A stretch of DNA of 64,000 bases from an uncultured Verrucomicrobiota bacterium (GTDB lineage: Bacteria > Verrucomicrobiota > Verrucomicrobiia > Verrucomicrobiales > Verrucomicrobiaceae): assembly GCA_903848465.1 (NCBI GenBank), contig CAINGK010000150.1, positions 1 through 64,000 of the forward strand, in the 5' to 3' direction. The position numbers were made by a program, and so were the translations under genes. Under the pieces are notes generated by a model, which saw nothing but the letters and a program-made list of their open reading frames with translations, was not told the origin of the DNA and ran no database searches. Below, piece by piece: positions 18,201 through 24,574 of this stretch (the first letter of the stretch is position 1; every line of letters starts with the position of its first letter).

Positions 18201-18418
18201 GTCGCATCATGCTTCTCATACAGCCCCCACAGCAGGTCCAGCACCCGACCATATTCTGGCTGCTGCACCAGTAGAGAGAGATACTCATTCGCCAGCTTCG
18301 TCTCCCGCTCCGCCCAGGGTTTGGCCGCAGTCTGCGCCTGAACCTGCAAAGCCAATGCCAGCGCCAGCGCCCCCACAAGGCGCCTAACTCCCCACATCTG
18401 GCCTGCAATTCCCGGCAT
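12221..18418 (-). CDS. Very large secreted TPR-repeat protein
   Basis: A protein of about 2065 residues made almost wholly of helical tetratricopeptide-like repeats, for example AAQLYDALLKADEKNLIVLR and AAEAYERAAKLKPQDIDLAR. It has an N-terminal signal peptide (RRLVGALALALALQVQA). I chose the ATG at 18418 because GGGTGA lies five bases before it; a GTG three codons upstream and an ATG seven codons downstream are alternatives. TPR proteins are scaffolds for protein contacts, and this one is probably periplasmic or on the outer surface. It overlaps the downstream lipoprotein by four bases, so the two may form one envelope assembly. No enzyme domain was seen. Confidence 0.85.
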   Translation of the reverse strand: MPGIAGQMWGVRRLVGALALALALQVQAQTAAKPWAERETKLANEYLSLLVQQPEYGRVLDLLWGLYEKHDATKLLVDNVVQQAEKSQFAAVKIVEAHLIRRSGDLKRAAQLYDALLKADEKNLIVLRARAEVARELSDPATAFTLIKKAAELVPADDPQGPVMWIELGGMAMAGGKNAEAAEAYERAAKLKPQDIDLARQVAQLLLQAGFPERAANFFSKLADQKDPQRKLDALYDLARIYEHADQFAKADKALTDGLALLHFRDGRYLDFFRRRVRLHERFGALEDLRKSLVEAAKGTPPSEQALLDAARFFELTVDADEQVRWLRALVQAVPQVEDYRWELVRTLLDHEGAAEAAKLLDERLKNDGGDLPAIVLLRCEADLRSGETNSAKQRLLKLLEAQSSPDVEKQVLGFAQTRALDTVIEKILRSRVERDPQKAEAVFDLAGFFRARRDVAAEDKLLRSFTDSASSQEERQKRLSDASTFLAASNNLDSAIILARDAVSRPGAGRDAWLQLAELLAEQGENDEATEWIEKAWHASTTDEERVDVDERMLSILMGDTKVAVKPVANGEFKLPEAFTGTSFASDDTEGPKREKLPERVVEFAQKVISSAKQADPQSNDAQAARFRGCWWAARTGRFDDAYRLLSTLEFDPVTKKQQAVSLVVEQLKLDLAQEDGNVALMERQLRRLSELDAPGRVRYTLRLAELLMEAERQGDSETSSPGWKSTNPLPPPGVAAAKLLEKMYREFPDSGQLLSALSQIYFLQRRADDALALWKQAVKRVDGPAAIPLLESYADILLRQHRITDHVEVQVQILERETDVKRRREGLRRCIDRLTFSDSSGGELAPSVARDRLKLLERAILERVQRHPFDGFYHEALAQVYERGGDHVLAFASMKQAYYTAPDTPFSLDQLRDAALKVADLKSAIYFQKQIAAVAPPKEMAAESRRLVELLEQTFQITEADRVRRRLESRFAQDATALEELAKYYQSSGQDEAERRVYEQMTQVRAWDGRARLRLALKCLRFADEAEAEKQLQAVLAMPVKVRNYTTSGVRAPLPLTDTRRAGGAVTTGDIVSLLDFAPGLERKDMDTLRGFLGQPRAEFAELPEDAGLVRLRAIEELAKLRHAHGGDALKQWVQQWRTDAQANAVEKLWALFYAGAGAEFRVVLKQVLPDTTKLEAQFAMLWLILHSQGMDEAVSWAGERGWSPEVMKARASLLQACVSMLVDVSGFRFRPENLTQLGSSQVLRNSALVELTRKLQDKQRYDEALALGACLPLNSPEMEMDYALFLVRIAESAERWDLARQYLDVAMRGPVSAENYRTTYDPFLLSLTSLNRMTSSEQQREEALRSAWRRLQRTQPSAMTSIRKAAIAGLAGADQSGAQILGRFLSGPFLAQRDMSEAKGSMLPQGSSRYEEPSHLRSLWEETKEIEALLVQQGLGGVVKGANSAISKHYEATMLGPRSDSEFGEWRINDLLGRLRHVDYPTRRRLIREHLAAVDLRTEHSVDTLGNLGSRLESAGLVREAIDIYSMLPDRAPSNPDYALWLLRVCENSMEIEPGLSFALKLLLAEPPLKPPQPGDDTLREKHALFLARSFNVDELRRQGFREQFSQVLERRRPHEVSYLRELGLLQERMQDDKAALSAWDRLHACYVTNDQAGTDLDIEASLHRGQILQRLGQPQAALKVLREVPLAEPLDAVAQKLLQLRCEIATAAGGGDDARELMTLCVERKSLPSVVALATGLRTHDRTTEALNLLTQADRTIKGDHERFTLRLEQLKVLAAAADWAPERGRAQIAALFRTTTRDRDVLKDMHAWLKGLATGKQAAGWVAMLRTEARAGTDRPLAALALSAFSAALPQEAHEDFISAWQKAEEKDRLCIELAAEEMLKAGRAAWAWDACEIVAGIPTFREQGRKLPLAVRVAHALHDEAAVQELFSETLKLTFPGGAQTVEWARAFEETGHAGLAQELLAAALQRLEGTAALQPELFAAQARFLIRQQDFEAAEAFLMRLNWAMPDESAKLIFELYQSWGKLAGIETELPKFHLPGGVKQEILFLARQMTAKPQPQP

Positions 18419-18793
18419 AAACTTCACCCTGAATCATAGACGCCTTTGCCGCCAGCGCCAAGGGGCAACACAAGCTCGCTGGCGTGGTGGCAGAATACCG
18501 CGCATCACTCACTTCCAAAAGTAGCCCCTCTCAAAATCAGTGGGTGAAGCGTTCCCGTCTATCGACCACGACAAGGACGGCGGACCTTTTTGGGTGCCGC
18601 GCCACGCAGGGCGGGTAGGGATGCGCTGTGCGCGTCCCTAGAATCCTTCGTCCCAGCGCGGGCTGCTGACTCCACGCTCTCCCCCTTTTCATACGCTACC
18701 GCCTCCGATTCGTGCGAAACGACCTTGCAAGACTCTTCTGCAAAAGCAGCCTTCGGAAAATGAAAGTTTGTGATGCGTGGTGCTCGGTCGCCC
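18419..18793. other. Intergenic region, 375 bases
   Basis: No credible coding sequence or RNA gene is visible between the TPR gene and the SGNH esterase, both on the minus strand. It holds one long hairpin (18616-18640) and presumably the promoter of the TPR gene, which I cannot place. Confidence 0.5.
18616..18640 (+). repeat. Perfectly paired 11-bp hairpin, REP-like
   Basis: Arms TAGGGATGCGC and GCGCGTCCCTA pair over 11 positions (one T-G pair) around a TGT loop. It is not followed by a T-run. It may be a REP-type palindrome. Confidence 0.6.
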
Positions 18794-19480
18794 CTACTTC
18801 AACAGCTTCGCCAAATCAGGTGCCACCTTGCGCAGTTCCTCAGCGATGATGCCCGCAATGACCTCGGCCCCGTGCTCATTCAAATGCGTGTGATCAATGG
18901 TTTTCGCATCCTTGCCGGGCGGGTTAAAGGTGTCGGACTCAGCGGGGCCGAGCTTGTTGTGCAGATCGACACTGCGCGTGAAAAGATCGACCAGCGGCAC
19001 CTGCTGCTCGGTAGCGACCTTCGTGGCGGCATCGGCCCAAGGTTTGAGTTCACCGCGAATCTTACCCTTGTCGAAGGTGCGGCGGGCGAGGGAAGTGACC
19101 AGGATAGGCTTGGCACCGATGGCGCGCGCTTCTTCGATGAAGCGGGTCAAATTCTGCGGGAAGGTCGTCGCGGGGTCGGTTTCACGTTCGGGGCCTTTGC
19201 CGGGCATGTCGTTGTGGCCGAACTGGATGAGGATGTAGGCAGGTTTGGAATCGAGCACTTTCTTCCAGTTGCCTTTATCGCGGAAACTCTTCGAGCTTTG
19301 GCCACCAGCGGCGAAATTCACGCACTCGGCGTTGGGTCCAAGGAGCTTGGCAAAAGCCGCCCCCCAGCCAGCCTTGTCGGTGACGGTGGAATCCCCAGCC
19401 AGGGCAACACGGGTGCGACTTTCCTCAGCGTGGCTGAGGCTGAGACAGAGGGCAAAGAGGAGCAGGCAATAGCGAAGCAT
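18794..19480 (-). CDS. Secreted SGNH esterase, rhamnogalacturonan acetylesterase-like
   Basis: A 228-residue SGNH hydrolase with a signal peptide (MLRYCLLLFALCLSLSHA). Block I is ALAGDSTV, with the nucleophile Ser31. The Gly block is NFAAGGQSSKSF, block III is FGHND and block V is DHTHLNEHG with the Asp-His pair. This set matches the rhamnogalacturonan acetylesterase-type group, which removes acetyl groups from plant or other acidic polysaccharides. The true substrate is not known. It lies nine bases from trmB, on the same strand, but no functional link is evident. Confidence 0.88.
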   Translation of the reverse strand: MLRYCLLLFALCLSLSHAEESRTRVALAGDSTVTDKAGWGAAFAKLLGPNAECVNFAAGGQSSKSFRDKGNWKKVLDSKPAYILIQFGHNDMPGKGPERETDPATTFPQNLTRFIEEARAIGAKPILVTSLARRTFDKGKIRGELKPWADAATKVATEQQVPLVDLFTRSVDLHNKLGPAESDTFNPPGKDAKTIDHTHLNEHGAEVIAGIIAEELRKVAPDLAKLLK

Positions 19481-19489
19481 GGTCGGACT

Positions 19490-20125
19490 TTAACGTCCGA
19501 TTTTCCGCCATCTCGCACGGTGAATCGTCCGGCCCATGTGCAGCCAGTCCGTTTCGAAGTCGGTGGTGGGGTAGAAAAAAGCGTCCGCAGGCCAATCGAC
19601 CCGCGTGAACTGGTGTTCCCGCGCAGCAAAGCTGGCCAGGGCATCTTCGAAGTAAGGCTGGTCGTCCGTCTTCAGCAGGAATTCGCCGCCATCCACGAGG
19701 ATGCGGTGGAGGCCGTCGAGGAACTCGCTTTGATTCACCAACCGCCGCGCCACATGGCCCTTCTTTGGCCACGGGTCCGGGCAGAGCAGGTGCAGTCGCG
19801 ACACACCAGCCGTCGGCAGCAGCCAGCCGACCGTGTAGGCGCTTTCCAGGCGCATGATGCGGGCGTTGGCAAGCTGCTGGTTGTCGATCTTGCGCCCGGT
19901 TTTGATCACTCGGCCCAGCATGCGCTCGACTCCCAGGAAGTCGCGCTCCGGGTGCTGCGCCGCCATGCCGGTCAGGAAGGTGCCGTCGCCACAGCCCAGA
20001 TCGACCTCCAGTGGACGGGCGGGATCAGGGAAAATTTCAGCGCGGGTGAGTTCGCGGAAGTGGTCAGGGGGCGTGAAAAGGGCAGGCACTGCGCATGGAG
20101 TGCCGATGAATCGCCCGTCTGCCAA
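19490..20125 (-). CDS. trmB: tRNA (guanine-N7-)-methyltransferase TrmB
   Basis: A SAM-dependent methyltransferase that makes m7G46 in tRNA. The SAM motif is VDLGCGDGTF (residues 41-50). The family signature appears as LLCPDPWPKKGHVARRLV, followed by the typical FLDGLHRILVDGGEFLLKTD. The start is unusual: the frame is closed by a TAG directly upstream, so the gene must begin at TTG (20125) or at GTG (20089), and no ATG precedes the SAM motif. The protein is thus 199-211 residues, normal for the family. Confidence 0.93.
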   Translation of the reverse strand: MADGRFIGTPCAVPALFTPPDHFRELTRAEIFPDPARPLEVDLGCGDGTFLTGMAAQHPERDFLGVERMLGRVIKTGRKIDNQQLANARIMRLESAYTVGWLLPTAGVSRLHLLCPDPWPKKGHVARRLVNQSEFLDGLHRILVDGGEFLLKTDDQPYFEDALASFAAREHQFTRVDWPADAFFYPTTDFETDWLHMGRTIHRARWRKIGR

Positions 20126-20207
20126 CTAAAGATTTACGCAGGGTGAACCAAACTGGCTTTCCTGGTGCGACCTTGATACTGTACGGCACGGATTTCCCTG
20201 ACCCACC

Positions 20208-20732
20208 ATGCCCATTTACGAGTTCTACTGCCCCGACAACAACAAGCTCTACTCCTTCCTCGCGCGCACGCTGTCCTATCGCGACAAACTGCCCGTCTGC
20301 CCCGATGGTGAAGGTTTGAAAATGGAGCGCCGCGTGTCAGCCTTCGCCGTCATTGGCAAGGCCAAGGAGGAGACCGCAGATGATCCCTTCGCCGGCGTGG
20401 ATGATTCCAAGATGGAAAGCTTCATGGCAGACATGGAGCGCGAGATGGGCGGCATGGACGAGGAGAACCCCGACCCCCGTCAGCTCGGCCACTTCATGCG
20501 CAAGATGACCGACATGATGGGCGACAAAACGCCCCCCGAACTCCGCGAAATGGTGCGCCGCCTGGAAGCAGGCGAAGACCCCGAAAAGCTGGAGGAACAG
20601 TTTGGCGGCATGGACGAAAGCGCAGCAGGAGACGCCCTATTTTCCCAGATGCTCAAACGCGCCAAAGCCTCCCGCAAAGAACCCATACGCGACCCCAAGC
20701 TCTACGAGATGCGCGATTTCGTGAAGGAGTGA
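20208..20732 (+). CDS. FmdB-like protein with a degenerate zinc ribbon
   Basis: A 174-residue protein that starts MPIYEFYCPD like the FmdB/putative regulatory protein family. Only one Cys of each expected CxxC pair remains (Cys8 and Cys31), with Asn and Gly at the partner positions, so zinc binding is unlikely. The remainder is acidic and helical, with ADMEREMGGMDEENPDPRQLG and a second helical hairpin including PELREMVRRLEAGEDPEKLEEQFGG. The function is unknown. It is divergent from trmB and convergent with the LysM gene. Confidence 0.8.
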   Translation: MPIYEFYCPDNNKLYSFLARTLSYRDKLPVCPDGEGLKMERRVSAFAVIGKAKEETADDPFAGVDDSKMESFMADMEREMGGMDEENPDPRQLGHFMRKMTDMMGDKTPPELREMVRRLEAGEDPEKLEEQFGGMDESAAGDALFSQMLKRAKASRKEPIRDPKLYEMRDFVKE

Positions 20733-20744
20733 GGCAGGTGCAAA

Positions 20745-22085
20745 TCACCGGCTGTTCACTGACACCGCGCCCATGGCTGGCACCATGATCTCGTCTCCTG
20801 CCTTCAGAATGGAGTCGGCGTTGAGGCGGTTCATCTCACGGATTTGAGTCGGCGTGGTGGTGAACTGCGTGGCAATGCTTTCGATGGTGTCGGAGCGATC
20901 GACACGGTAGGCGAGGATGCCACGGTGTGAGTCGGATGTATCTGGAGCTTTGGGCGCTGCGGCGGGGGCAGGGGATGGAGGAGCAGATGGCATGGGCGCT
21001 GGCACCATGCCCAGCCCGGCGGCGGGTGGCGGAGGTGGGGCAGGGATGGCATAGCCCGCCAACGGCAGGGTGTCTGATGAAGCCGTGCGCGGCGTTTTTG
21101 ACCTGGTGGCAACGGTCTTGGTGGTGGTGTGGCCAGGGATTTTCAGGCGCTGGCCTACCGCGATCTTATTGACGTCCTTGATCTTGTTCGCAGTGGCGAG
21201 CGTGACAGGGGTGATCTTGTGCTTCAGAGCGATGGCCTTGATGCTATCCCCTTTTTTCACCGTGTAATAAAGCGGTGAACTCACTTTCACCATCGTCACA
21301 GGTGCAGAGACAGGCGCAGAACTGCCACCGAGTGAGGGTGGAGTGTAGCTGACCTGGGTGGTGAGAGGCGCAGAACTGGCGCGATGCGGCGAGGGAATCA
21401 GCAGCGTCTGTCCCACATGAACTTCGCCTTCGGTCATGCGGTTCAACTGCTGAATCTCGCCGACACTGACGCGGTGCGTGGAGGCGATGCGAAAGAGGGA
21501 GTCTCCTGGCCGGGCGACGTAGGTGGTGTGCGCGGCGAGGTCGGTACCGCCATCATAGCGGGCACTACCTTTGCCGCCACGTTTGATAGTGCTGACATCG
21601 CGCTCCAGATCGCCAATGCGCATGTCCTGCACCTTGTCGTTGTCACGAATTTTAGCGACCTGGTTGGTCAGGTCGCCCGTGGGGCCATAGACCTTGGGCG
21701 GTGGCGGTGGGCCAGCAGCAGGCTTCTTCGCCGTAGCTGTCTTGGCGCTGGACTTGCCTTTGGCCGCAGTCTTTGGGGCCGCAGCTTTCGGCTGTGAAGG
21801 TCTTGTCGCGGGGCCGTATCCAGGAGGTGGCGGCGGGTAGGTATAGCCGGCAGGCGGTGGATACGGAGGATACGTGGATGCGATTTGAGGACGGTTGGCC
21901 GGAGCTTGGATCGCTGCAGCCGATTGGCGTGTGGCTCGGGACGGAGCCTGCTGCAGTCCAGCACCAGCGGGTGGATAAGCCGGCTGACTGTAGGCATTCT
22001 GGGTCGAGAGCAGCAACGCTACAGCGATTCCCCAGAATAGCACAAGAGAACACATCACACGAGATGCAGGGCAGGGCGTCTTCAT
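20745..22085 (-). CDS. LysM-domain peptidoglycan-binding protein
   Basis: A 446-residue secreted protein. A signal segment (about residues 10-33) is followed by a Pro-, Ala- and Tyr-rich linker (35-135) and a short helical segment (137-170). Three LysM domains follow at about 187-231, 273-317 and 391-436, with typical cores such as YVARPGDSLFRIA, YTVKKGDSIKAIA and YRVDRSDTIESIA. It probably binds cell-wall glycan. It is divergent from an N-acetylmuramoyl-L-alanine amidase over a 64-base AT-rich gap, which suggests a joint cell-wall remodelling role, as with NlpD-type LysM factors that activate amidases. That link is an inference. Confidence 0.9.
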   Translation of the reverse strand: MKTPCPASRVMCSLVLFWGIAVALLLSTQNAYSQPAYPPAGAGLQQAPSRATRQSAAAIQAPANRPQIASTYPPYPPPAGYTYPPPPPGYGPATRPSQPKAAAPKTAAKGKSSAKTATAKKPAAGPPPPPKVYGPTGDLTNQVAKIRDNDKVQDMRIGDLERDVSTIKRGGKGSARYDGGTDLAAHTTYVARPGDSLFRIASTHRVSVGEIQQLNRMTEGEVHVGQTLLIPSPHRASSAPLTTQVSYTPPSLGGSSAPVSAPVTMVKVSSPLYYTVKKGDSIKAIALKHKITPVTLATANKIKDVNKIAVGQRLKIPGHTTTKTVATRSKTPRTASSDTLPLAGYAIPAPPPPPAAGLGMVPAPMPSAPPSPAPAAAPKAPDTSDSHRGILAYRVDRSDTIESIATQFTTTPTQIREMNRLNADSILKAGDEIMVPAMGAVSVNSR

Positions 22086-22129
22086 ATGGCTATTGTAGAA
22101 AATCCGATTATTAATTCAATCAAATATTT

Positions 22130-22135
22130 TATAAT
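22130..22135 (+). promoter_or_regulatory. Consensus -10 box for the amidase gene
   Basis: TATAAT lies in an AT-rich gap between the divergent LysM and amidase genes. No good -35 was found at 16-18 bases upstream. Transcription from it would start around 22142, only about eight bases before the TTG start. Confidence 0.45.
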
Positions 22136-22149
22136 TCCGAATATATTTT

Positions 22150-22908
22150 TTGAAATTCCACCCATTCATTGCCCAGAGCCTGCAAACGCTGGTCGCTTTT
22201 TCGGCCCTCACTGGCAGCTCCTTTTCCCTCGTCTGGCTGGAGCAGCAGCGTGCTGCGGCCCCTCTACCGAGGCAGTCGTGTTGGAATGAAATGGCCCCAC
22301 TGGTGGTGGTCGATGCTGGCCACGGTGGCCATGATGGCGGGGCGGTGGCCAACGGGGTGATTGAAAAAAAACTCAGCCTCGACATCGCCAATCGGGTGAA
22401 AAAGGAGTTGGAAGCTGCCGGGCTACGCGTGGTCATGACCCGCACCGACGACAGCTTTCTCTCGCTCGATGAGCGTGCAGCGCTGGCCAGCACGCATCAG
22501 GCCGCCGCCTTTGTCAGCGTGCATCTGAATACCGATGGCGCAGGCAGCGCGGCCGAGGGCATTGAAACCTACTTTGCCGAAACCCAGGCGCTCTCGGCAC
22601 GCCAGTTAGTGCCCGCCGGAAGCAGCCAGCGGCATAACGAAGGTGGCAGTGCAGAGTTTGCCAGTGCCGTGCAGCACCTAGTCTGTGCAGCTACAAAAGC
22701 AGAAAATCGTGGCACCAAAGCGCGTGACTACGCCGTGGTGGCCCGCGCCGTGTGTCCCGCAGTTCTGGTAGAGTGCGGATTCATCACCAGCACCAGCGAG
22801 TCGGCTCGACTGAAACAGGCAGGTTACCGCGACAAGATCGCCAACGGCATTGCCCGCGGCGTGGCTCTGTTTCTACAGCGGCAGGCATTCCAGGTGGCGG
22901 GTTCATGA
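22150..22908 (+). CDS. N-acetylmuramoyl-L-alanine amidase (Amidase_3)
   Basis: A 252-residue zinc amidase that cuts the bond between MurNAc and L-Ala in peptidoglycan. Zinc ligands are His58 (DAGHGGHD), Glu72 (IEKKLSLD) and His125 (SVHLNT), and the catalytic Glu208 is in VLVECGFI. A hydrophobic N-terminal signal is present only if translation starts at the TTG at 22150. The frame is closed by TAA at 22132, and the next ATG (22291) starts just before the catalytic core and would drop the signal. No separate wall-binding domain is present; the divergent LysM protein may supply that. Confidence 0.92.
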   Translation: MKFHPFIAQSLQTLVAFSALTGSSFSLVWLEQQRAAAPLPRQSCWNEMAPLVVVDAGHGGHDGGAVANGVIEKKLSLDIANRVKKELEAAGLRVVMTRTDDSFLSLDERAALASTHQAAAFVSVHLNTDGAGSAAEGIETYFAETQALSARQLVPAGSSQRHNEGGSAEFASAVQHLVCAATKAENRGTKARDYAVVARAVCPAVLVECGFITSTSESARLKQAGYRDKIANGIARGVALFLQRQAFQVAGS

Positions 22909-23258
22909 TAGGAGGAGCCGGCGGACTGGACGCACAGGCTTCGCCGCATGACGTGATCATCAAGCCGCGACGAAAAGCGGGTCGAAAATTGGCTCCCTGA
23001 ACCCCGCTCCCGTCGTCCCCCCTCCGTTTCCATTGACCATTTCCGGCGAGTGCCTTGCCGTATTTTCCTCACCTCCAGTTGAGCGGTAACTCTCCAGACG
23101 AAGCCTCTGCATGTTGCAGGCTCAAGTGAAGCCGCGCACTTTTGCTCCCGCTGGTTTGCTCCCAAATGCATCGTTACGTCATAGCAGGACAACCACAGAC
23201 CTGCGAATACCACGACCTCATAAAGCCTTCAGCTTTTCCATTTTCGACCTTGGCTGAA
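22909..23258. other. Intergenic region, 350 bases
   Basis: It lies between the amidase and the 3' end of the transposase-like gene. No coding sequence, RNA gene, long palindrome or terminator is evident, and I see nothing specific in it. Confidence 0.4.
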
Positions 23259-24395
23259 TCACCCCAGCGGCCGAAGCCGCAGACGGCGCAGAGTGTAAAA
23301 GGGCGCATCTGATTCCGTCATGCGTCGCGCTCCCTCCTTCCGTTTCGGGCCGAAGTGCTCGCGTTGCGCCTCGAAGATACCTTCCACAAACTCCTTGCTC
23401 CCAAGCACCACGCCATCAGTAAAATATCTCACCCGCAGTCTCACCAACTCCGTCGGGCTGAGCCTGCCTTTCTCCGCCAGCACCGCGCGCGCAGATTCCG
23501 CCGTCACACCACGAGATACCACCTTCTCATTCTGTGCATCCTTCACCTCCCGCCCTTCGGCATGCAGCAGGCAGCGATACGCCGCTGCTGCCTCCGCGCT
23601 CTTCCAGCCGTCCACCGGTTTGCCCAGCGCTTTGCACAAACCACGCTGCGCTCGGCGGCTACCTCCCAGAGCCTCGGCATACCCGCTCCAGCGATAGTCT
23701 TTCGGATCTTTGACCAATCCCGCACGCACCGAGTTGAGATCAATATAAGCCGCCATCGTGCGCAGGGGCTCGCCCTTGCCTTCGACCAGCACGCTTTTGA
23801 AGCGATCCATCCACAGCGTGCCACGTCTTCCACGCCGCTTATTGAACCAGCGGCTGAAGCGCTCCTTCACCTCTTTGACGAACAGCGAAAGATCGCAGAA
23901 ACGCTTCTTGAGCGCCGCTACTCTCTGCTCCGCCAGCACCGCCAAACCACGCGCGCGCAGATCAGCCAGTTCCTCGCGCAGCAGTCCCACGTAGGCACGG
24001 CTGTAAAGAATACTCAGGTGCTCCAGCAACTTCACCTCACCATCCGGCCCCTCAAAACGCTGCAACCACGTGCCGCGATGCGGCACCTCGGCGAGCAGAT
24101 GGAAATGATTGCTCATGAGGCAGTAGGTCACCACCTTGATGCCAGAGAACTCTGCCATACGCCAGATCACGCGCCGCAGTGCCTCTTTCTCCACGTCATC
24201 AAAGAACACCTCCCCGCCACAAGTGCGCGACATCACATGATAACAATAAGACTCCAGCGGCCCCTTACCCAAAACGCGATGCCGCCCACCCGACCAAGAA
24301 CGCGCGCCAGGATAGAGCCCTGTTTTCGCATTCACCCCAACAAGCTGCTCTTCGAGCGGTAGCGCCTGGGGATCAGAGGATTGAGCGTGCTTCAT
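23259..24395 (-). CDS. REP-associated tyrosine transposase-like protein
   Basis: A 378-residue protein of the Y1/IS200-type RAYT family. The N-terminal segment has ESYCYHVMSRTCGGEVFFDD, followed by YCLMSNHFHLLAEV with the metal-binding HxH (His97, His99). Then come a long helical insert and GTLWMDRFKS, AAYIDLNSVRAGLV and DPKDYRW. The length exceeds the usual 150-250 residues because of the helical insert and a C-terminal extension. In the helix expected to carry the nucleophilic Tyr the sequence is RFSRWFNKRRG, with Phe and Trp but no Tyr. This may be a variant or inactive enzyme. It is about 90 percent identical to the partial copy at the left edge, in opposite orientation. Confidence 0.88.
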   Translation of the reverse strand: MKHAQSSDPQALPLEEQLVGVNAKTGLYPGARSWSGGRHRVLGKGPLESYCYHVMSRTCGGEVFFDDVEKEALRRVIWRMAEFSGIKVVTYCLMSNHFHLLAEVPHRGTWLQRFEGPDGEVKLLEHLSILYSRAYVGLLREELADLRARGLAVLAEQRVAALKKRFCDLSLFVKEVKERFSRWFNKRRGRRGTLWMDRFKSVLVEGKGEPLRTMAAYIDLNSVRAGLVKDPKDYRWSGYAEALGGSRRAQRGLCKALGKPVDGWKSAEAAAAYRCLLHAEGREVKDAQNEKVVSRGVTAESARAVLAEKGRLSPTELVRLRVRYFTDGVVLGSKEFVEGIFEAQREHFGPKRKEGARRMTESDAPFYTLRRLRLRPLG

Positions 24396-24574
24396 AGCGC
24401 GGAATGTGGAGCAAAAACTAGCGCGCACAATAACTAAATGCCTGGCATTTTATGCAAGTGATTTTCAGCGAGAGGATTTTGGTCTCGGCTGGCTCGAGGC
24501 TCGCGCAGAAAGTCTTGGAGGGGCGGACCGTTGGTGTCAGATCGGCCACACGCGCCAGCCACACTCCATCCATC

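Noticed and set aside
18770-20146. A 458-codon open frame on the plus strand
   Set aside because: It is antisense to both the SGNH esterase and trmB, which have clear motifs.
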